A stretch of DNA of 64,000 nt from RPRB01 sp035543115 (GTDB taxonomy: Bacteria > Myxococcota > Myxococcia > Myxococcales > Myxococcaceae): assembly GCA_035543115.1 (NCBI GenBank), contig DATKKF010000050.1, positions 4,892 through 68,891 of the forward strand. Reading direction: 5' to 3'. A program made the position numbers and the translations under genes. Under the pieces are notes generated by a model. That model saw only the letters and a program-made list of their open reading frames with translations. It was not told where the DNA came from and did no database searches. Of this stretch, positions 1-9,492 are shown piece by piece; positions within the stretch are counted from its first letter, which is position 1, and every line of letters begins with the position of its first letter.

Positions 1-1377
1 CAGGAGGTCGACATCACCGGCATCACCCTGCCGATCACCAAGCACAACTACCTGGTCACCCGCGCCGAGGACCTGGCGCACACCCTCCGGGAGGCGTTCG
101 AGGTCGCGCGCTCCGGCCGCCCTGGGCCGGTGCTGGTGGACATCACCAAGGACGCGCAGCAGGCCAGCGTACCGTTCCGCTGGGCCGATGAGCCGGTGCG
201 CCTCCCCGGCGTGCGCCCCACGCGCCGCCTGAGCCAGGAGCAAATCGAGCGGGCGGCCAGCCTCATCGACCTGGCGAAGCGTCCGGTCATCTTCTGCGGG
301 CATGGGGTCATCAAGGCGGGCGCGAGCGAGCAGCTCCTGCGTCTTGCCGAGAAGAGCGGCGTTCCGGTGGCCAGCACGCTCCTCGGGCTCGGCGCGTTCC
401 CCGCCTCGCACGAGCTCAGCCTGGGGATGATGGGCATGCACGGCGAGGCCTGGGTGAACCATGCGGTGCAGGAGGCCGACCTGCTCATCGCGGTCGGGAT
501 GCGCTTCGACGACCGGGTCACCGGCAACCTCAAGAACTACGCCCCCGCGGCGAAGAAGATCCATCTGGAGATCGACCCCGCCGAGGTCAACAAGAACGTC
601 AAGGCGGACGTGGCGCTGGTGGGAGACCTGCGAAGGTCGCTCGATCGGCTGATCCCTGCGGTGCGCCAGCGCGAGCACGGCGAGTGGCGGGCGAAGATCC
701 GGGCCCTGCGCGAGGACTCGGCCGGCCGCGACGTCCAGGGCATTCCCCACGGCGGGAAGCTGCGCGCGCCGCACGTGCTGCACGACCTATGGCGGTTGAC
801 CCGCGGCGAGGCGCTGGTGGTGACCGACGTCGGCCAGCACCAGATGTGGGAGGCGCAGTACTACCGCCACGAGCGTCCTCGCTCGCTCCTCACCTCGGGC
901 GGCCTGGGCACGATGGGCTTTGCGCTCCCGGCGGCGATCGGCGCCCGCTTCGCCCGGCCCCAGGACGAGATCTGGGTGGTGGTGGGCGACGGCGGCTTCC
1001 AGATGACCGCCTGCGAGATGATCACCTGCGCCCAGGAGGGCATCAAGGTCAACGTCGCCCTGATCAACAACGGCTACCTGGGCATGGTCAGGCAGTGGCA
1101 AGAGTTCTTCTACGGCGGCCGGTACGTCGCCACGCCACTGAAGAGCCCGGACTTCGTGAAGCTGGCCGAGGCGCACGGGCTGACCGCGCTCCGGGTCACC
1201 AGCCGGGAGGAGATCCCCTCGGCGGTGGAGACGGCGCGGAACGCCCCGGGCACGGTGGTGATCGAGTTCTGCGTCGAGGGCGAGGAGGCCGTCTATCCCA
1301 TGGTCCCGGCGAACGCCGACCTGCACGCGATGATCCGCCGCCCCTCGCGGATCGAGGAGAGCATCCATGAGTCATGA
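1..1377 (+). CDS. ilvB: acetolactate synthase large subunit (5' truncated by window edge)
   Basis: This is the catalytic ThDP-dependent subunit of acetohydroxyacid synthase, which condenses pyruvate with pyruvate or 2-ketobutyrate in the first common step of valine, leucine and isoleucine synthesis. The frame is open from base 1, so the N-terminal part lies outside the window; an internal ATG at 130 is not the real start. The central ThDP-fold domain and the C-terminal ThDP-binding domain are visible: a GDGGFQM motif is followed by a run ending in NNGYLGMVRQWQ, the Mg/ThDP-binding signature. The C-terminus overlaps ilvN by 11 nt, implying translational coupling. It heads the visible part of a nine-gene operon; any leader or attenuator lies upstream of the window. 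Confidence 0.96.
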   Translation, partial: QEVDITGITLPITKHNYLVTRAEDLAHTLREAFEVARSGRPGPVLVDITKDAQQASVPFRWADEPVRLPGVRPTRRLSQEQIERAASLIDLAKRPVIFCGHGVIKAGASEQLLRLAEKSGVPVASTLLGLGAFPASHELSLGMMGMHGEAWVNHAVQEADLLIAVGMRFDDRVTGNLKNYAPAAKKIHLEIDPAEVNKNVKADVALVGDLRRSLDRLIPAVRQREHGEWRAKIRALREDSAGRDVQGIPHGGKLRAPHVLHDLWRLTRGEALVVTDVGQHQMWEAQYYRHERPRSLLTSGGLGTMGFALPAAIGARFARPQDEIWVVVGDGGFQMTACEMITCAQEGIKVNVALINNGYLGMVRQWQEFFYGGRYVATPLKSPDFVKLAEAHGLTALRVTSREEIPSAVETARNAPGTVVIEFCVEGEEAVYPMVPANADLHAMIRRPSRIEESIHES

Positions 1378-1930
1378 CTCGGCCTTCGCCGCTCCCAGCG
1401 GCCGGCGCATCGCCCGGACGTTCATCGTCTACGTCGAGGACCGGCCGGGAACCCTGAACCGGGTGGTCTCGCTGTTCCGGCGCCGCGGCTTCAACATCGA
1501 TTCGCTCACCGTCGGCCGCACCGAGCGGGAGGCGATCTCGCGCATCACCCTGGTGGTGCAGTCCGACGAGGACACCGCCCAGCGGCTGGAGGCCAACCTC
1601 TACAAGCTGGTCAACGTCCTCGAGGTCCACGACGTGACCCACGCCCCGGCCGTCTCCCGCGAGATGGCCTTCGTCAAGGTGCGCGCCGTCGCCGAGCGGC
1701 GGGGGGAGATCCTCCAGCTCTGCGAGACCTTCCGTGCCCGGGTGGTGGACGTGGCGCCCGAGGCGCTCACCGCGGAGGTCACCGGCACGCCCGAGAAGCT
1801 GGACGGGCTGATCGAGTTGCTTCGCCCATTCGGGATCCTGGAGATGGTCCGCACCGGGGCGGTGGCCATGGCCCGCGGCGCCGCGATGCAGGGCGCGGCC
1901 GGTCCCTCCGAGGGTGATCTCGCGGCCTGA
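1367..1930 (+). CDS. ilvN: acetolactate synthase small (regulatory) subunit
   Basis: This is the regulatory subunit of acetohydroxyacid synthase, which confers feedback inhibition by valine and raises activity of the large subunit. The 187-residue protein has an N-terminal ACT domain (about residues 17-95, beginning FIVYVEDRPGTLNRVVSLF and including RRGFNIDSLTVG) and a C-terminal ALS_ss_C domain ending near residue 170. The length is typical of the longer IlvH/IlvN forms. The ATG at 1367 lies inside the end of ilvB. A 66-nt gap with a small GC hairpin separates it from leuA. Confidence 0.96.
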   Translation: MSHDSAFAAPSGRRIARTFIVYVEDRPGTLNRVVSLFRRRGFNIDSLTVGRTEREAISRITLVVQSDEDTAQRLEANLYKLVNVLEVHDVTHAPAVSREMAFVKVRAVAERRGEILQLCETFRARVVDVAPEALTAEVTGTPEKLDGLIELLRPFGILEMVRTGAVAMARGAAMQGAAGPSEGDLAA

Positions 1931-1950
1931 CACCGGAGCACGAACCAACA

Positions 1951-1968
1951 CCGGCGCCAACGCGCCGG
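1951..1968 (+). other. short GC hairpin in the ilvN-leuA gap
   Basis: CCGGCG, loop CCAACG, then CGCCGG: a perfect 6-bp stem with a 6-nt loop between ilvN and leuA. It has no T-run and sits upstream of the leuA AGGAG site, so it could be a processing or mRNA-stability element rather than a terminator. In GC-rich DNA such a short stem can also arise by chance. Confidence 0.3.
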
Positions 1969-1996
1969 AGCACCCTTCTCCCAGGAGACACCAGAG

Positions 1997-3574
1997 ATGA
2001 AGAACGGCAGCGGCAACGAGCGGGTCATCGTCTTCGACACCACCCTGCGGGACGGCGAGCAGGCGCCCGGGGCGAGCATGAACCTGGCCCAGAAGCTCCA
2101 GGTGGCGAGGGTGCTGGGCCACCTGGGCGTGGACGTGATCGAGGCCGGCTTCCCGGTGGCCTCGCCGGGCGACTTCGAGGCGGTGCAGGCAGTGGCCGGC
2201 GCGGTCGACGGTCCGACCGTGGCCGCGCTGGCCCGCGCCAACCGGGGCGACATCGACCGGGCGGTCGAGGCGCTCGCCCCGGCGAAGAGCCGGCGGGTGC
2301 ACGTCTTCCTGGCCACCAGCCCCATCCACCGCCAGCACAAGCTGAAGATGTCACGCGAGGACGTGCTGAAGCTCGCGACCAGCAGCGTGGAGTACGCCCG
2401 CGCGCGCTGCGAGGACGTCGAGTTCTCGGCCGAGGACGCGGCCCGCACCGAGCCGGAGTTCCTCGCCGAGGTGGTGGAGCGGGTCATCGAGGCCGGGGCC
2501 ACCACCATCAATATCCCGGACACCGTGGGCTACGCCGTGCCGGCGCAGTTCGCCGAGCTCATCGCCTTCCTCCGGCGGACGGTGCGCCGCATCGAAGGGG
2601 TGGTTCTCAGCGTCCACTGTCACGACGACCTCGGCCTGGCGGTGGCCAACAGCCTCGCCGCGCTGCAGGCCGGAGCCCGGCAGGTGGAGTGCACGGTCAA
2701 CGGCGTGGGGGAGCGCGCCGGGAACTGCTCCCTGGAGGAGGTGGTGATGGCGCTGCGCACCCGGACCGACTACCTGCACCTCGAGACCGGCATCCGCACC
2801 CAGCAGCTCTGCAACGCCAGCCGGGTGGTCGCCGCCGCCACCGGTTTCCACGTCGCGCGGAACAAGGCGGTGGTGGGGCAGAACGCCTTCGCCCACGAGT
2901 CCGGGATCCACCAGCACGGGATGATCGAGTTCCCGCTGACCTACGAGGTGATGCGGCCGGAGGACGTGGGGTTCAAGAGCACCAGCCTGGTGCTGGGCAA
3001 GCACAGCGGCCGGCACGCCCTGGCCAGCCGCCTCCGCGACCTGGGCTACGAGCTGGAGCCGGGGCAGATCGACCAGGTGTTCGAGGAGCTGAAGAAGCTC
3101 GCCGACAAGAAGAAGGAGATCTACGACGGTGACCTCGAGGCGCTGCTGGTGAGCCTCTTCCACCAGAGCTCCGCGGGCGGCTGGACGCTGGTGAGCCTCA
3201 CCGCGGCCTCGGGCACCGGTACGCCCCCCAGCGCGGCGGTGCGCCTGCAGCGGCGCGGGGGTCGAGCGCAGGAGGAGGCCGCCACCGGCGACGGTCCGGT
3301 GGACGCGGTGTTCAAGTGCATCGACCGCATCACCGGGGTGAACGCGACGCTGCGCGACTTCCGGATCACCAGCGTCAGCGCCGGGGAGGACGCGCAAGGC
3401 GAGGCCACGGTGGACGTCGAGTCCGAGGGCCGCCACTTCCGCGGCCGGGCGGTGGACACCGACATCGTCGTCGCCAGCGCGCTGGCCTACCTCGAGGTGG
3501 TGAACCGCATCGCCGGCGGACGGCTGCCCCGGCGTAGCCCCGCGCTCCCGGAGATGACCTGTGGAGCGGTCTGA
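1997..3574 (+). CDS. leuA: 2-isopropylmalate synthase
   Basis: Condenses acetyl-CoA with 2-ketoisovalerate, the first committed step of leucine synthesis. The N-terminal HMGL-like TIM barrel starts with FDTTLRDGEQAPG (residues 13-25) and carries the metal-ligand motif HCHDD (near residue 207) and HESGIHQHG (near residue 300). A LeuA dimer/allosteric domain occupies about residues 390-510, ending with VASALAYLEVVNRI, so leucine feedback inhibition is expected. The 525 residues match the usual bacterial form. The ATG has a good upstream AGGAG site. The 3' end overlaps leuC by 14 nt. Confidence 0.97.
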   Translation: MKNGSGNERVIVFDTTLRDGEQAPGASMNLAQKLQVARVLGHLGVDVIEAGFPVASPGDFEAVQAVAGAVDGPTVAALARANRGDIDRAVEALAPAKSRRVHVFLATSPIHRQHKLKMSREDVLKLATSSVEYARARCEDVEFSAEDAARTEPEFLAEVVERVIEAGATTINIPDTVGYAVPAQFAELIAFLRRTVRRIEGVVLSVHCHDDLGLAVANSLAALQAGARQVECTVNGVGERAGNCSLEEVVMALRTRTDYLHLETGIRTQQLCNASRVVAAATGFHVARNKAVVGQNAFAHESGIHQHGMIEFPLTYEVMRPEDVGFKSTSLVLGKHSGRHALASRLRDLGYELEPGQIDQVFEELKKLADKKKEIYDGDLEALLVSLFHQSSAGGWTLVSLTAASGTGTPPSAAVRLQRRGGRAQEEAATGDGPVDAVFKCIDRITGVNATLRDFRITSVSAGEDAQGEATVDVESEGRHFRGRAVDTDIVVASALAYLEVVNRIAGGRLPRRSPALPEMTCGAV

Positions 3575-5018
3575 GCCGGCTCCCCAGACCCTGTTCGACC
3601 GGATCTGGGAGACCCATCAAGTCCGCCCCGAGACGGCCGAGGCGCCGGCGGTGCTCTTCGTGGACCTGCACCTGGTGCACGAGGTTACCTCGCCGCAGGC
3701 CTTCACCGTGCTCCGCGAGCGGGGGCTCCGGGTGCGCCGTCCGGACCTGACGCTGGCCACGATGGACCACTCGACGCCCACCACCCCCGCCGGCCCGGCG
3801 GGCGAGGTGGAGATCACCGACCCGCAGTGCCGGAGCCAGCTCGAGGCGCTGGAGCGGAATTGCCGCGAATTCGGCATCGAGCTGCACCCGCTGGGGGCGG
3901 AGCATCAGGGAATCGTCCACGTGATCGGGCCCGAGCTCGGCCTGACCCAACCCGGGCGCACGGTGGTCTGCGGCGACAGCCACACCAGCACCCACGGCGC
4001 GTTCGGCGCATTCGCCTTCGGCATTGGCACCAGCGAGGTGGGGCACGTCCTGGCCACCCAGTGCCTGCTCCAGCGGCGGCCGAGGACCATGGGTATCCGG
4101 GTGAACGGCCGGCTGGGGCCCTGCGTCACCGCCAAGGACCTGATCCTGGAGATCATCTCCCGCCTCGGGGTATCCGGCGGGACCGGGCATGTCCTGGAGT
4201 ACTCGGGCGAGGCGATCCGCGCGCTGTCGATGGAGGCGCGGATGACCCTCTGCAACATGTCCATCGAGGCCGGGGCGCGCGCGGGCTTGATCGCCCCCGA
4301 CGACACGACGTTCGAGTACCTGCACGGGAGGCCCCGTGCCCCGAGGGGCCGGGCGTGGGAGGCGGCGCTGGCCCGCTGGCGAACGCTGAGGAGCGACCCG
4401 GGGGCGCAGTTCGACGCGGCGGTCGACATCGACGCCTCGGCGCTCGAGCCGACGGTCACCTTCGGGACCAACCCGGGGATGTCCGCGCCGGTGTCGGGGC
4501 GAGTGCCGGAGCCGGAGCACGAGCGCGAGCCGGCGGCGCGCCGCGCGCTCGAGGCGGCGCTGAGCTACATGGGACTGCGGCCCGGTCAGCCGCTTCAGGG
4601 CCACCCCATCGACGTGGTGTTCATCGGCTCGTGTACCAATGGCCGGCTCTCGGATCTCCGCGCCGCCGCGTCCGTGCTCCGGGGGCGACGGGTGGCCCCG
4701 CGGGTGCGCGCCCTGGTGGTCCCCGGCTCGCGAGAGGTGAAGCGTGCGGCCGAGGCCGAGGGGCTGCACCGGGTGTTCCTCGAGGCCGGGGCCGAGTGGC
4801 GAGAGCCGGGCTGCTCGATGTGCATCGGGATGAACGGGGATCAGGTCGGGCCCGGCCAGTCCGCGGTGAGCACCTCCAACCGCAACTTCGAGGGCCGGCA
4901 GGGACCGGGCGCCCGCACCTTCCTCGCCAGTCCGCTCACCGCCGCCGCCGCAGCGATCGCCGGCGCGCTGGCCGATCCGCGGGCCTTCGTCGACGCTCGC
5001 CCCGAGGGGAGATTCTGA
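3561..5018 (+). CDS. leuC: 3-isopropylmalate dehydratase large subunit
   Basis: Large, [4Fe-4S]-bearing subunit of isopropylmalate isomerase, which interconverts 2- and 3-isopropylmalate with LeuD. The 485-residue protein shows the aconitase-family features FDRIWETH at the N-terminus, CGDSHTSTHGAFGAFAFGIGTSEV in the middle, and the three cluster cysteines in GSCTNGR (about residue 355) and CSMC (about residues 417-420). The start is GTG at 3561, inside the end of leuA. Its stop overlaps the leuD start in an ATGA arrangement. Confidence 0.96.
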   Translation: MERSEPAPQTLFDRIWETHQVRPETAEAPAVLFVDLHLVHEVTSPQAFTVLRERGLRVRRPDLTLATMDHSTPTTPAGPAGEVEITDPQCRSQLEALERNCREFGIELHPLGAEHQGIVHVIGPELGLTQPGRTVVCGDSHTSTHGAFGAFAFGIGTSEVGHVLATQCLLQRRPRTMGIRVNGRLGPCVTAKDLILEIISRLGVSGGTGHVLEYSGEAIRALSMEARMTLCNMSIEAGARAGLIAPDDTTFEYLHGRPRAPRGRAWEAALARWRTLRSDPGAQFDAAVDIDASALEPTVTFGTNPGMSAPVSGRVPEPEHEREPAARRALEAALSYMGLRPGQPLQGHPIDVVFIGSCTNGRLSDLRAAASVLRGRRVAPRVRALVVPGSREVKRAAEAEGLHRVFLEAGAEWREPGCSMCIGMNGDQVGPGQSAVSTSNRNFEGRQGPGARTFLASPLTAAAAAIAGALADPRAFVDARPEGRF

Positions 5019-5605
5019 TGCCGCCCTTCCACACGCTCACCTCGCACGCCGTGGTGCTCTCCCGCCGGGACATCGACACCGACCAGATCATCCCCGCGCG
5101 CTTTCTCAAGGGGACCACCCGGGAGGGGCTGGGGCGGTGGCTCTTCGCCGGTTGGCGCTACGACGGGCAGGGCGCGCCGGTGGCCGACTTCCCGCTCAAT
5201 GACCCGCGGGCCGCCGGGGCGCGCATCCTGATCGCCGGTGCCAACTTCGGCTGCGGCTCGTCGCGCGAGCATGCCCCCTGGGCGCTGGTGGACCAGGGCT
5301 TCCGGGCGGTGATCAGCGCGTCGATCGCCGACATCTTCCGGAACAACGCGATCAAGAACGGGCTGGTCCCGGCGGTGGTGGACGAGGAGGCGCACCGGGC
5401 GCTGCTCGCCCAGCCCTTTGGCGAGGTGACGGTGGACCTCGAGGCACAGGAGGTCATCGCGCCCGGCGTGCGGGCCCGCTTCTCGATCGACCCGTTCGCC
5501 CGCCGCTGCCTGCTCGACGGGACCGACGAGCTCGGCTTCCTCCTCGGCCAGGCGGGGGCGATCGCCGAATACGAGCAGGCCCGCCGCCGGGAGGAGCTGG
5601 CGTGA
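5018..5605 (+). CDS. leuD: 3-isopropylmalate dehydratase small subunit
   Basis: Small swivel-domain subunit of isopropylmalate isomerase, partner of LeuC. The ATG at 5018 overlaps the leuC TGA by one base, which fixes the start. The 195-residue protein has the family motifs DTDQIIPARFLK near residue 20 and GANFGCGSSREHAPW around residues 73-87, followed by SIADIFRNNAIKNG. Its length is typical of the LeuD type. It overlaps leuB by 4 nt. Confidence 0.96.
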   Translation: MPPFHTLTSHAVVLSRRDIDTDQIIPARFLKGTTREGLGRWLFAGWRYDGQGAPVADFPLNDPRAAGARILIAGANFGCGSSREHAPWALVDQGFRAVISASIADIFRNNAIKNGLVPAVVDEEAHRALLAQPFGEVTVDLEAQEVIAPGVRARFSIDPFARRCLLDGTDELGFLLGQAGAIAEYEQARRREELA

Positions 5606-6708
5606 GCCACCTGGTCGCGGTGCTGGGGGGCGACGGGATCGGCCCCGAGGTGACCGAGCTCGCGGCGCGCGCGCTGGTCGAGGCCGCCGCCTTGCACGGG
5701 GTGAAGGTCGAGCTCCGCGAGGCGCTCATCGGCGGGTGCGCGATCGACCAGACCGGCTCGCCGCTTCCCGAGGAGACGCTCGGGCTGTGCCGCTCGGCGA
5801 GCGCGGTCCTGCTCGGGGCAGTGGGCGGACCCCAGTGGCCGCCCGAGGCGCGGGTCCGGCCCGAGCAAGGCCTGCTGGCGCTGCGCCGCGAGCTGGGGCT
5901 CTTCGCCAACCTGCGCCCGGTCACCATCCACCCGATGGTCATCCCCAGCTCGCCGCTCCGGCCCGAGCTGCTCCGGGGCGTGGATCTGCTCGTCGTGCGC
6001 GAGCTGACCGGCGGCATCTACTTCGGCGCCAAGCGACGCGACGGCGACCGCGCCGAGGACGTGTGCTCCTACACCACCGGGGAGGTCGAGCGCGTGGTGC
6101 GCGCCGCGGCGGGGTACGCCCGGGCACGCCGCCGGAAGCTGACCTCGGTCGACAAGGCGAACGTTCTCGAGACCTCCCGCCTCTGGCGCGAGGTGGCCAC
6201 CCGGGTGGTGGAGAGCGAGTTCCCGGACGTGCAGCTCGAGCACCAGCTGGTCGACTCCTGCGCGATGCAGCTGGTGCGGGCTCCCCGGTTCTTCGACGTG
6301 ATCGTCACCGAGAACCTCTTCGGCGACGTGCTCACCGACGAGGCCGCGGTCCTCGGCGGCTCCATCGGGATGCTGCCCTCGGCGTCGCTGGGCGAGGGGC
6401 CGCGTGGGCTCTACGAGCCGATCCACGGCTCGGCGCCGGCGCTCGCCGGCCGGGGGGTGGCCAATCCCTACGGGGCGATCCTCAGCGCGGCGATGCTGCT
6501 CCGCCACTCGCTCGGGCTTCCCGGGGCGGCCTGGGCGCTGGAGGCCGCGGTGAGCGCCGCGGTCGAGGAGGGCGTGCTGACCGAGGACGTCACCCCGCCC
6601 GGCCGGCACCCCGCGACGACTCAGGAGGCGGGCAGCGCGGTGCTCCGTGCGCTCCGCCGCGTCGCGACGGCGAGGGCGAGGCCGGAGCTGCAGATGGAGG
6701 AGCGCTGA
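5602..6708 (+). CDS. leuB: 3-isopropylmalate dehydrogenase
   Basis: NAD-dependent oxidative decarboxylation of 3-isopropylmalate to 2-ketoisocaproate. The 368-residue protein has the isocitrate/isopropylmalate dehydrogenase fold: GGDGIGPEV at the N-terminus, the substrate-binding LRRELGLFANLRPV region, VDKANVLETSRLWREV around residue 183, and EPIHGSAPALAGRGVANPYGAI in the cofactor region. It begins with GTG in a 4-nt overlap with leuD and ends in an overlap with ilvD (TGATG). Its C-terminus is about 15 residues longer than minimal LeuB, which is unremarkable. Confidence 0.96.
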   Translation: MSHLVAVLGGDGIGPEVTELAARALVEAAALHGVKVELREALIGGCAIDQTGSPLPEETLGLCRSASAVLLGAVGGPQWPPEARVRPEQGLLALRRELGLFANLRPVTIHPMVIPSSPLRPELLRGVDLLVVRELTGGIYFGAKRRDGDRAEDVCSYTTGEVERVVRAAAGYARARRRKLTSVDKANVLETSRLWREVATRVVESEFPDVQLEHQLVDSCAMQLVRAPRFFDVIVTENLFGDVLTDEAAVLGGSIGMLPSASLGEGPRGLYEPIHGSAPALAGRGVANPYGAILSAAMLLRHSLGLPGAAWALEAAVSAAVEEGVLTEDVTPPGRHPATTQEAGSAVLRALRRVATARARPELQMEER

Positions 6709-8411
6709 TGCCGGGCGACCCGCGCCACAAGAGCCGCACGCTCACCGAGGGTCCGGACCGGGCTCCGGCACGAGCAATGCTCAAGGCCATCGGCTTCAGC
6801 TCGGAGGATCTGGCCCGGCCACTGATCGGAGTGGCCAGCACCTGGACCGAGACCATGCCCTGCAACTTCCACCTCCGCCGCCTCGCCGGGCAGGTGAAGC
6901 AGGGCATCCGGGCCGCCGGCTGCACCCCGATGGAGTTCGACACCATCGCCATCAGCGACGGCGTCACCATGGGCACCGAGGGGATGAAGGCCTCGCTGGT
7001 CAGCCGCGAGGTGATCGCCGACTCCATCGAGCTGGTCGGCCGCGGCCACCTGTTCGACGGAATGGTCGCCCTGGTCGGCTGCGACAAGACCATCCCCGGC
7101 GCGGCGATGGCGCTGCTCCGGCTCGACCTGCCCTCGCTGGTGCTGTACGGCGGGTCGATTCGCCCCGGCCGGTTCGAGGGACGGGACGTCACCATCCAGG
7201 ATGTCTTCGAGGGCGTGGGTGCGCACGCTGCCGGCCGGATGTCGGCGGCGCAGCTCCAGGAGCTCGAGGACGCGGCCTGCCCCGGCAGTGGCGCCTGCGG
7301 GGGGCAGTACACGGCGAACACCATGGCGCTGGCCCTCGAGGTGCTCGGGCTCTCCCCGGTGGGCTACGCCACCATCCCCGCCGAGGATCCGCGCAAGGAC
7401 GAGGCGACGCGGGCCGCGGGCGCGCTCGCCGTCCAGCTGCTCCAGGCGGGCAGAAGGCCGCGGCAGCACCTCACCCGGGCGTCGTTCGAGAACGCGATCG
7501 CCGCGGTCGCCGCGACCGGAGGCTCCACCAACGCCGTGCTTCACCTCCTGGCGCTGGCGCGCGAGGCCGGAATCCCGCTGGCCATCGACGACTTCGACCG
7601 GGTCAGCAGGCGCACCCCGCTCCTGGCCGACCTCAAGCCCGGCGGAAGGTACGTCGCGGTGGACATGGACCGGGCCGGCGGGGTGCCCCTGCTGGTGTCG
7701 CGCCTGCTGGAGGCAGGGAAGCTCGACGGCGAGGCGCTCGCCGTGGACGGTAGGCGCTGGTCCGAGCACGCCGCCGCCGCCCGGGAGACGCCGGGGCAAC
7801 GAGTCTTGCGCCCGCTGGCCGAGCCGGTGAGCCCGACCGGGGGGCTGGTCATCCTCCGCGGAAACCTCGCGCCCGACGGCTGCGTGCTGAAGATGTCCGG
7901 TCACGAGCGGGCGTACCACCGTGGCCCCGCGCGGGTGTTCGAGCGCGAGGAGGACGCCTTCGCCGCCGTCGGTGCGGGGCGCATCCGCCGGGACGAGGTG
8001 CTGGTCATCCGCTACGAGGGCCCGCGCGGCGGCCCCGGTATGCGGGAGATGCTCGGGGTCACCGCGGCGCTGGTCGGCCAGGGTCTGGGTGAGCAGGTGG
8101 CGCTGATCACCGACGGCCGCTTCAGCGGCGCCACCCGCGGGCTGATGGTGGGCCACGTGGCCCCCGAGGCCGCCGCCGGCGGGCCGATCGCCGCGGTGCG
8201 GGACGGAGACCCAGTGGTCATCGACGTGAACGCGCGCGCGCTCCGGGTGGAGCTCTCCGCCGAGGAGCTCGACGCGCGCCTCCGGGCCTGGACTCCGCCG
8301 GCCCCCCGCTACGCCGCGGGCGTGTTCGCCAAGTACGCGGCGCTCGTCACCTCGGCGGCGGAGGGCGCGATCACCCTCCCCCCGCGCAGCTCAACCCCAA
8401 AGGAGCAGTGA
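6708..8411 (+). CDS. ilvD: dihydroxy-acid dehydratase
   Basis: Converts 2,3-dihydroxy-isovalerate (or -methylvalerate) to the 2-keto acid in valine and isoleucine synthesis using an Fe-S cluster. The ATG at 6708 overlaps the leuB stop by one base. The 567-residue protein shows the IlvD/Edd signatures CDKTIPGAAMALLRL (near residue 124) and CPGSGACGGQYTANTM (near residue 191), with another conserved Cys in TETMPCNFHL. The C-terminal domain carries the TDGRFSGATRG motif. ilvC follows at once, with its ATG directly after the ilvD TGA. Confidence 0.97.
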   Translation: MPGDPRHKSRTLTEGPDRAPARAMLKAIGFSSEDLARPLIGVASTWTETMPCNFHLRRLAGQVKQGIRAAGCTPMEFDTIAISDGVTMGTEGMKASLVSREVIADSIELVGRGHLFDGMVALVGCDKTIPGAAMALLRLDLPSLVLYGGSIRPGRFEGRDVTIQDVFEGVGAHAAGRMSAAQLQELEDAACPGSGACGGQYTANTMALALEVLGLSPVGYATIPAEDPRKDEATRAAGALAVQLLQAGRRPRQHLTRASFENAIAAVAATGGSTNAVLHLLALAREAGIPLAIDDFDRVSRRTPLLADLKPGGRYVAVDMDRAGGVPLLVSRLLEAGKLDGEALAVDGRRWSEHAAAARETPGQRVLRPLAEPVSPTGGLVILRGNLAPDGCVLKMSGHERAYHRGPARVFEREEDAFAAVGAGRIRRDEVLVIRYEGPRGGPGMREMLGVTAALVGQGLGEQVALITDGRFSGATRGLMVGHVAPEAAAGGPIAAVRDGDPVVIDVNARALRVELSAEELDARLRAWTPPAPRYAAGVFAKYAALVTSAAEGAITLPPRSSTPKEQ

Positions 8412-9437
8412 ATGGCCACGCTGTATTACGAGAAGGACGCCCCGCTCGAGCCCATCCAGAAACGCAAGGTCGCGGTGATCGGCTACGGCAGCCAGGGGCA
8501 CGCGCACGCGCTGAACCTCAAGGACTCCGGGGTCGACGTCCGTGTCGGGCTGCACGCTGGGAGCAAGTCGGCCCGGAAGGCGCAGGACGCAGGCCTGCGC
8601 GTGCTGTCGGTGGCCGACGCCACGCGCGAGGCCGACGTCATCATGGTCCTCACTCCGGACGAGAAGCAGCGGAAGATCTACGAAGAGGAGATCGCCCCCG
8701 GCCTCTCGCGAGGGAAGGCCCTGTTCTTCGCCCACGGCTTCAACATCCACTACGGGCAGATCCGCCCCCCGCCCGAGGTGGACGTGATCCTCATCGCCCC
8801 CAAGGCGCCGGGGCACATGGTGCGGCGGCTCTACCAGCAGGGCCAGGGCACCCCCTCGCTGATCGCCGTGCACCGCGACGCATCCGGCCAGGCGAAGACC
8901 CTGGGCCTCTCGTACGCCCGGGCACTGGGGAGCGCGCGCTGCGGCGTGCTCGAGACCACCTTCCGGGAGGAGACCGAGACCGATCTCTTCGGGGAACAGG
9001 CCGTGCTCTGCGGCGGGCTGACCGCGCTGGTCCAGGCCGGCTACGACACCCTGGTGCAGGCCGGCTACCAGCCGGAGAGCGCGTACTTCGAGTGCCTGCA
9101 CGAGCTGAAGCTCATCGTGGACATGATGTACGAGGGCGGCCTCGGCTGGATGCGGCACTCGATCAGCGACACCGCCGAGTATGGCGACTACAGCCGCGGC
9201 CCGCGGATCGTCACCGAGGGGACCCGGGCGGAGATGAAGCGCATCCTCCGCGAGATCCAGACCGGGGCCTTCGCCCGGGAGTGGATCCTCGAGAACCAAG
9301 CGGGCCGGCCGCACTTCGAGCGGCTGCGCGAGGAGGGCAAGGCCCATCCCATCGAGGAGGTGGGCCGGAGGCTCCGCGAGACGATGAGCTGGATCCGCGA
9401 CGCCAAGAAGGACTCGAGCGAGTCGGGCTCGCACTGA
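8412..9437 (+). CDS. ilvC: ketol-acid reductoisomerase (class I)
   Basis: Isomerises and reduces acetolactate or acetohydroxybutyrate with NADPH. The 341-residue length identifies the short class I form. The Rossmann motif GYGSQGHAHALNLKDSG lies at about residues 23-39, PKAPGHMVRRLY near residue 130, and the C-terminal knotted domain contains FREETETDLFGEQAVLCGG and the Mg-ligand region ECLHELKLIVDMMYEGG. It abuts ilvD, with AGGAG just ahead of the ATG. A strong hairpin follows before ilvE. Confidence 0.97.
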   Translation: MATLYYEKDAPLEPIQKRKVAVIGYGSQGHAHALNLKDSGVDVRVGLHAGSKSARKAQDAGLRVLSVADATREADVIMVLTPDEKQRKIYEEEIAPGLSRGKALFFAHGFNIHYGQIRPPPEVDVILIAPKAPGHMVRRLYQQGQGTPSLIAVHRDASGQAKTLGLSYARALGSARCGVLETTFREETETDLFGEQAVLCGGLTALVQAGYDTLVQAGYQPESAYFECLHELKLIVDMMYEGGLGWMRHSISDTAEYGDYSRGPRIVTEGTRAEMKRILREIQTGAFAREWILENQAGRPHFERLREEGKAHPIEEVGRRLRETMSWIRDAKKDSSESGSH

Positions 9438-9443
9438 ACTTCT

Positions 9444-9471
9444 CCCGGGCCGTCAGGGGGGGCGGCCCGGG
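9444..9471 (+). terminator. 9-bp GC hairpin between ilvC and ilvE
   Basis: CCCGGGCCG pairs perfectly with CGGCCCGGG around a 10-nt G-rich loop. There is no downstream T-tract, so it may be a weak or factor-assisted terminator or a stability element that lowers ilvE expression relative to the genes upstream. The ilvE AGGAG site follows about 15 nt later. Confidence 0.5.
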
Positions 9472-9492
9472 GACAGGAAAAGAGGAGAGCAC

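Noticed and set aside
5736..6707. Upstream extension of the ilvD frame over leuB
   Set aside because: Residues before the ATG at 6708 are Arg/Gly-rich shadow sequence; the IlvD family begins near MPGDPRHKSRTLTEG.
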